Positions 58,831 to 64,000 of a DNA stretch of 64,000 nucleotides are shown piece by piece; position 1 is the stretch's first letter; every line of letters starts with the position of its first letter. The position numbers and the translations under genes were made by a program. The notes beneath the pieces are model-generated. The model had not been told where the DNA came from. It did no database searches and worked only from the letters and a program-made list of their open reading frames with translations. Source of the DNA: Coenobita brevimanus (taxonomy: Eukaryota > Arthropoda > Malacostraca > Decapoda > Coenobitidae). Location: NCBI GenBank assembly GCA_032717465.1, contig CM064669.1, forward strand, positions 46,207,843 to 46,271,842, given 5' to 3'.

Positions 58831-59808
58831 GGCGACTTTATCGTGTAAAAGTCTACCTAGCTGTGCCGCACCTACGTAGTTTAAATGGAGACCATCTTTC
58901 TGGAACAGAGTATGTTGCTCATAAAACTGGTCCCACAGATTGACAAAGCTGACTCCCTCTTGTGTGCACAGAGATTTGAGTCGGTTATTTGTGCTGAAGG
59001 CCTTATCATAAAAACTATTCTCTGCCTCGATCATTGGGAGTATACCAGATATTATCACATTAGTGGACTTAGTTTTGAATCGTTTGATCATTTCATGATA
59101 CTTTGCTAGCAATTCCTCTGATCTACTGCACTTCAGATCATTTGTACCAACATGAATGACGTATAGAGTTTTATCATTTGCGTCTTTTGTGACCTCATCG
59201 CAGGCTTCTGTGATATCACATAGTCCACCTCCTGGAAAACAGTACCTCTTTCTGCTGCTGGGGGCGCGTCCACAAAATTCCTCCAGTTGCCTGCGTACAA
59301 TAGAGTCCCCAATAAGCCTTGTTTCTTCTGGCTCATCAACCGCTTCAGCAAGAATCTGGTAGCGATTATACGTAGTTATGGGAAGGTGCTTCCTCGTACT
59401 TTTTCCGGGTTTTACGCCATTTCTTACAATAGTAAAAGGGGCTTCGCTTGGCGAGGAACGTACTGAATCGCTGGGTGAGGAAGATACGTGTACACTATCA
59501 TTTGTAACTACCTGATGGGCGGGGGCTTGTACGAACTAAGTTTGTACGTTTCTTCCCTCCTGAGTGCTGTTGCTGACTCCTACGTTTGCTGCTACAAACT
59601 CTTTCAGTATCTCAAACTCTGCCTTGAGTTCCCTGTAACTTTTCTGCGATTCGGCTAAACCATTTTCTAGATCTCTTCTCAAGATGCATAGTTTGCACAC
59701 AGGTGTCGAAAAGTAATCCGAGAAATACTGAGGTGCAAAACGACCAGTACACTCCTGGCAGACCTTCAGGATAGATGGCATTTTGCAGCAATATTTCCAA
59801 AATCCCAC
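58819..59808 (-). pseudogene. CR1 ORF1: cysteine motif, coiled coil and SGNH esterase, one stop codon
   Basis: 329-codon frame, complete except for one in-frame TAG (59536-59538, codon 91). The N-terminus has two CxxC pairs (CQEC near residue 18 and CKLC near 38), like a small zinc-binding module, followed by a Glu/Lys-rich predicted coiled coil (about 45-75) and a Ser/Pro-rich linker (about 92-140). The C-terminal half is an SGNH/GDSL esterase: 'LIGDSIVRR' with the nucleophile Ser (about residue 168), 'HVGTND' (about 222) and 'KDGLHLN' with the Asp-x-x-His pair (about 307). All the catalytic residues I can check are present. In the CR1 group this ORF1 acts with the element RNA, though the role of the esterase is unsettled. 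The Met at 59808 is the first in frame and lies 12 codons before the first CxxC. Confidence 0.9.
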
Positions 59809-60796
59809 AAAAAAAAAAAATAATAATAATATACAACTGGTTAAGGGATGTTGTTACAAATGGACAATTTACTCTATAAATGAAATATTGAATTTCTAGG
59901 GAGATTCACTTACTTTTTATATACTATCTTCCTTTACCAGTATAAAAAGAATAGAAAATCCACCTGCTATAGCACAATCCAACCTACATGAATTCTTTTA
60001 CCAGTGTAAAAAGAGTAGAAAATCTGCTTGCTATGGTACAACCTAACTTACCATGAATTGTGTAAAATGAAAAGAAAATCTACTTGCTATGGTATAATCT
60101 AGCTTACCATGAATTGTGAAAATACACCATACACTGATTCACTGGGAGAAAAAAGGAAAAACAAAAAATAACAATGGAATGTTGGGGAGAAATCAAAATA
60201 AACACCTAGCTTCACTTAGTGAACAACGGTTTGTAGTGTAAAAACGATTTCACTGGTGTAACACCAATCACACAGTTGTTACTCTATACAGAAGACAATG
60301 CTTTTCACTTGCACTAAACTAGCAAGCAACTCAGGTAATATCTGTTAACGTTAGACTTTACAGTAAGATGTACAAGGCTGATAGTGGGAACCAAAACAAA
60401 GGGTGCTAGTTGGTAAATACACTCTCTGTACACTACATCATTTACTTGTGAGAAAATATAATCTACTTGCTAGATATCGTTATAACTGACCTTGATCTGC
60501 GGGAAAATAAATTATAATATGACTGAGACCAGAAATAAAGGCAGGAAAGGCCAGGAATACGATGCAGAGGGTGGGAATATAATGTAAACAAAGGGACTGG
60601 CGAACGCTTGACACCTTTAACCCGTTCAAAAATTTTTACATGAAATCTATTTAAATACTTTACACGGGTAAAATATGGCTAGGACTCTTATATACTTGTC
60701 TATTCACTTTCACACCAATATTCACTCAAACTTGTCGTTAAAACACTTGGATATGCAGAGCGTTAATGAACGCGTTTTTCCAAGATGGCTGCCGCT
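59809..60796 (-). other. CR1 5' UTR and likely promoter
   Basis: About 990 bp of unique-looking sequence upstream of ORF1 on the minus strand and ending at the purine array. The far end reads GGCAGCCATCTTGGAAAA on minus. Two related segments occur just upstream of ORF1: 'taccatgaattgtg(ta)aaaat' and 'ctacttgctatggta' words are repeated two to three times between 59940 and 60120. The extent of the UTR is inferred from the array edge. Confidence 0.6.
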
Positions 60797-61056
60797 GGAG
60801 GAGGAGGAGGAGGAAGGCAAGAGAGGTTATGACGAAAACAAGTACTAGACAAGACGGAAATGAAGATAATGAGGAGCAGCGGCACTGGCAGGTAAAAATA
60901 GGAGACGGGGACACGGAATGAGACAAGGAGGGAAACGGAGACATAGACAGGCAGACAACCATAGATGGAGGGAAGGAGACGAGGAGGAGACACGGAGGAG
61001 AAAAAGACACGGAAGAATAGGAGGGACGTAGATGAAGAGGGAGAGGAGGAGGAAGG

Positions 61057-61099
<43 letters not shown>

Positions 61100-61560
61100 A
61101 TGAACTGGGGGAAGAGTTGACGCAGAAGAGAAAGTAAGAGGAAGAGAAAGCAAGACGGGAGAGAGGGTGATGAAAAAAGGTAACACACAAAGAGGAATTT
61201 GAAGGAGATGAGGAAGAAGATGTAGGGAAAGAGAGGAGGAGGATAACAGAAGTGAATCTAAGGAGGAAAGGAAGAAGACGCGACAGATTGTATACACAAG
61301 GAACAGGCAAAGAAGAACTGCAATGATAAAAGAAAACAGACAAAAAAGACAAGATAAATGGCAAGTAAATCAGTTCCCGTGCAGGAGGAACTGAGAAGAG
61401 ACAAAGGAAGGGGAGGGAATGAGAAAGGGAGATGATAATAAGGTTGGAGATGAGTGAGTGGAGGGAGGATGGAAATGACTGGAAGCTGGAAGGATGGGCA
61501 GGCAGCAGGTAATGAGGCAGGAGACAGACAGGCAGGCATGAAGGCAGAGACAGTAGGTGA
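60797..61560. repeat. Purine-rich degenerate minisatellite, part 2
   Basis: 760 bp of A/G-rich + strand, continuing the text of 52100-54040 on the other side of the CR1. It contains (GA)n at 61063-61091 followed by a G9 run, just as (GA)n plus G10 occurs at 53739-53790. Confidence 0.87.
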
Positions 61561-61679
61561 TGCTGACGGGAGACCAGACCTATGCAAATATTTCACATGA
61601 ATGTATGAATTATGTTTATCTGTCTATCTGTCTGTGTGTATGTCTCTTTATTTACCTCTCTGTCTTTCTATTTGCATGT

Positions 61680-61680
<1 letters not shown>

Positions 61681-61724
<44 letters not shown>
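61681..61724. repeat. (CT)n microsatellite
   Basis: Pure CT array preceded by degenerate TCTG words (61610-61680). Confidence 0.96.
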
Positions 61725-61726
<2 letters not shown>

Positions 61727-62019
61727 CTTATGCAAGAATGAGCAGGTCCAAGAGTCAGGAAGTAAAAAGGTGACAAAGTTGCCTCAGCACACCTACCCTC
61801 CGCCAAACTGACTTAAGTAGAGGGGTAATATGATCCTCGCCATAAAAAACATGAGCAAACAGACGCCAAGAATATTAACCCGTGCAAGGTCAAGCAGGGA
61901 CTTAAGTATCTTATTCTGGCTAATTCTCGACGATTATATTTGGCTCTTGCAAACCAGAGGAACTGGTGAATAAGTGTAACCAGTTCAGCATGGTGACGTC
62001 GTTTGGCGGTTTATTCCTG

Positions 62020-62370
62020 CTACCTCCAAACGTTCTCTTCACTACCCCCAAACGTTCTCCTTATTACCTCCAAACGTTTTTCTCGCTACCTCCAAAAAAA
62101 TTTCTCACTACCTCCAAACGTTCTCTTCACTATCTCCAAACGTTTTTCTCACCACCTCCAAACGTCTCTCTCACTACCTCCAAACGTTTTTCTCATTACC
62201 TTCAAACGTTTTTTCTCACTACTTCCATACGCTTCTCTCGCAACCAACAAGCGTTTTTCTCGTTACCTCCAAACGTTTTTTCCACTACCTCCAAACGTTT
62301 TTTCAGCCACCTCCAAATGTTTTTTCCACTACCTCCATACGTTCTTTTAAATACCTCCAAATTTTTCCTC
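62020..62370 (+). repeat. 22 bp minisatellite, left part
   Basis: About 15 degenerate units of CTACCTCCAAACGTTTTTCT plus CA. Variants have CTTC, CCTT or TTTT in the second half. The unit is about 22 bp, which is not a multiple of 3, yet reading frames stay open because stops are rare in all frames. The frames are shadows, not genes. Confidence 0.95.
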
Positions 62371-62374
62371 ACTA

Positions 62375-63272
62375 TACCTCATACCAATTAATCTGGCCAG
62401 GCATGTATGGCAACACTGTTCCTGCCGAGATTCTGATTGGCTGGAGGTGTTTGTTCGATTTCGTTGTTGCTTAAACCGATACTCTCTTTATTATCAGATG
62501 TGACACTGAGTTTGTCGACAGTACAATCGTCAAAAGCAATAAGAAATCCGTTATATACTTAACAACAATGAAACTTTCGTAGGAAGATAGAAATATGAGT
62601 CAACAAAGTATTATAACAGTCCAAGTCAAGGTCGGCATTCGAACAATTCCTTTAAATCTCTGACACTCCGTAATATAACAGAAAATTAAGGAAACCTGCT
62701 TAATCTAAGCATTGGTATTACACACATTTAAATTTTAAGATCAGTCCGCACCCTTAAATCGTGCCACAACTCTGAATAATTAAAAATTCTAATGAAAAGA
62801 CGAGTTCTGCAGGCAGGCAGGGACAGAGGTTTGAAAAAGTTGCGAAAAGCAAAGTAGGCTAAAGGAAAATTATTTCATTATATCCTCTATTATCACAGTG
62901 CGGACTGATCTTATAATTTAAATGTGTGTTACACCAATGCTTAGATTAAGCAGGTTTCCTTAATTTTCTGTTATATTACGGAGTGTCAGATTTAAAGGAA
63001 TTGTTCGAATGCCGACCTTGACTTGGACTGTTATAATACTTTGTTGACTCATATTTCTATCTTCCTACGAAAATTTCATTGTTGTTAAGTATATAACGGA
63101 TTTCTTATTGCTTTTGACGATTGTACTGTCGACAAACTCAGTGTCACATCTGATAATAAAGAGAGTATCGGTTTAAGCAACAACGAAATCGAACAAACAC
63201 CTCCAGCCAATCAGAATCTCGGCAGGAACAGTGTTGCCATACATGCCTGGCCAGATTAATTGGTATGAGGTA
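62375..63272. mobile_element. 898 bp foldback DNA transposon with TA target duplication
   Basis: The left arm (62375-62751, 377 bp) and right arm (62898-63272, 375 bp) are near-perfect inverse complements, with about six differences seen by eye: a 2 bp CT present only in the left arm near 62667, and single changes near 62574, 62718, 62720 and 62735. The ends are TACCTCATACCAATTAATCT and its complement. TA occurs outside each end (62373-62374, 63273-63274). Removing the element and one TA restores the array unit CTCACTACCTCCAAACG. The centre (62752-62897, 146 bp) has no open frame. It is non-autonomous, and TA target use points to the Tc1/mariner superfamily. Confidence 0.95.
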
Positions 63273-63274
63273 TA

Positions 63275-63618
63275 CCTCCAAACGTTTTTCTCGCTACCTC
63301 CAAACGTTTTTCTCACTACCTCCAAACGTTTTTCTCGCTACCTCCAAACGTTTTTCTCACTACCTCCAAACGTTTTTCTCACTACCTCCAAACGTTTTTC
63401 TCACTACCTTCAAACAATTTTCTCATCACCTCCAAAAGTTTTTTCTCGCTACCTCCACAAGTTTTTCTCGCTACCCCAAACGTTTTCCTCATCACCTCCA
63501 AACGTTTTTCTCACTACCTCCATATTTTTCCTCACTACCTCCAAACGTTTTTCTCGCTACCTCCAAAAGCTTCTCTCCCTACCTGCAAACGCTTTTCTCC
63601 CTACCTCCAAACGTTTGT
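63275..63618 (+). repeat. 22 bp minisatellite, right part
   Basis: About 15 units in the same orientation as the left part, more uniform (many exact CCTCCAAACGTTTTTCTC), ending at ACGTTTGTGTAACC. Confidence 0.95.
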
Positions 63619-63776
63619 GTAACCTTGGGAAAATTCTCTCATATTGAACGGGTTACTGAAGGCTGCAACTATGTCTTCTAGTAAAAAAAATCTATCCAGA
63701 GCTGTTGAAAATCGTCTGGAGATAGTAAGACTGATATATAAAATCCGTCATCGGCTGAAGGGGTTTAATACCTCAT

Positions 63777-63780
<4 letters not shown>

Positions 63781-63811
<31 letters not shown>
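63781..63811. repeat. (GA)n microsatellite
   Basis: Short pure GA array. Confidence 0.95.
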
Positions 63812-63814
<3 letters not shown>

Positions 63815-63936
63815 CAAGAAAGGCTGCTAGGTAGGTAGGTTTCAAAGGCCCATATATCTAGGTAGAATCTATGTGCCCGACTTTGGCCTACAAAAAAATG
63901 CCCTTTTGGATCTGTCAGCAGGCGAGTAATGTCCAC

Positions 63937-63937
<1 letters not shown>

Positions 63938-63996
<59 letters not shown>
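63938..63996. repeat. (CA)n microsatellite
   Basis: CA array near the window end. Confidence 0.97.
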
Positions 63997-63998
<2 letters not shown>

Positions 63999-64000
63999 TT

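Larger units (their letters stand above)
54428..60796 (-). mobile_element. Nearly full-length CR1-like non-LTR retrotransposon
   Basis: The minus strand reads, in order: 5' UTR (about 60796-59809), ORF1 with a cysteine motif, coiled coil and SGNH esterase (59808-58819), ORF2 with APE endonuclease and reverse transcriptase (about 58830-55584), and a 3' UTR present as three tandem copies (about 55583-54428). The total is about 6.0 kb without the guest insertion. An esterase ORF1 together with an APE/RT ORF2 is the hallmark of CR1-group LINEs. The flanks on both sides are purine-rich arrays of similar text, so the element probably inserted into one array. It is dead: one stop in ORF1; stops, frameshifts, a changed active-site Asp and a 350 bp insertion in ORF2. 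The element ends are inferred from where the purine text stops. Confidence 0.9.

Noticed and set aside
62003..62391. Repetitive protein of the form (LPPNVFLTTSKRFSR)n in the 22 bp minisatellite
   Set aside because: The unit length is not a multiple of 3 and several frames are open at once. There is no start or splice evidence, and the array is interrupted by a transposon.
62020..63618. CRISPR-like array because of short regular repeats
   Set aside because: Repeats are contiguous with no unique spacers and the genome is eukaryotic; it is a minisatellite.

Overview
The window is eukaryotic, non-genic DNA from an invertebrate, most likely a decapod crustacean (crab or shrimp). This assignment is an inference. 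It rests on the very high density of (TG)n, (GA)n, (GATA)n, (AAT)n and (CAT)n arrays, on kilobase-long purine-strand domains, and on decapod-style mobile elements: CR1-like, jockey-like and 'RWFGHVER'-type LINEs, mariner relics and small foldback elements. I found no convincing host protein gene, rRNA or functional tRNA. Nearly every long open frame is a shadow of a simple repeat (Cys-Val, Thr-His, Ser-Leu, Lys/Glu/Arg runs). All recognisable protein homology belongs to transposable elements, and every one of those carries at least one disabling lesion.

Layout. 1-5800: TG and GA arrays, a 1.9 kb purine-rich block, a decayed mariner-type transposase (minus strand, 2640-3540) and the first copy of a dispersed ~175 bp repeat. 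5800-10400: purine-rich blocks ending in a LINE 3' end (10095-10390). 10400-16900: microsatellites, a LINE C-terminal relic (13340-14000), a CCA-rich minisatellite and a TG-embedded 75 bp unit repeated in tandem. 16900-29400: A-rich degenerate repeats, a jockey-like LINE relic (minus, 19925-20580), many copies of a ~215 bp TA-flanked MITE, a pyrimidine-rich block and a 730 bp ACC/ATC array that switches strand. 29400-31880: a 5'-truncated LINE holding a SINE-like insertion with a target duplication. 31900-44400: CAT-type arrays, purine blocks, GA-rich and CAT-rich minisatellites. 44400-52100: an accumulation of MITEs, foldbacks, SINE-like elements and the ~175 bp repeat. 52100-61560: a long purine-rich degenerate minisatellite interrupted by a nearly complete ~6.4 kb CR1-like retrotransposon (minus strand), which is itself interrupted by a 350 bp LINE 3' end. 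61560-64000: a 22 bp minisatellite split by an 898 bp foldback transposon with nearly identical 375 bp arms and a TA target duplication.

The elements interact mainly as hosts and guests. Retrotransposons landed in purine arrays, and LINE and SINE tails end in, and probably seeded, GATA or GA microsatellites. The TA-specific foldback cut a minisatellite at its internal TA. The most notable items are the 898 bp foldback, the CR1-like element (SGNH-esterase ORF1 with one stop codon; 3' UTR in three tandem copies), and the ~215 bp MITE family with at least 11 copies and a near-empty paralogous site.
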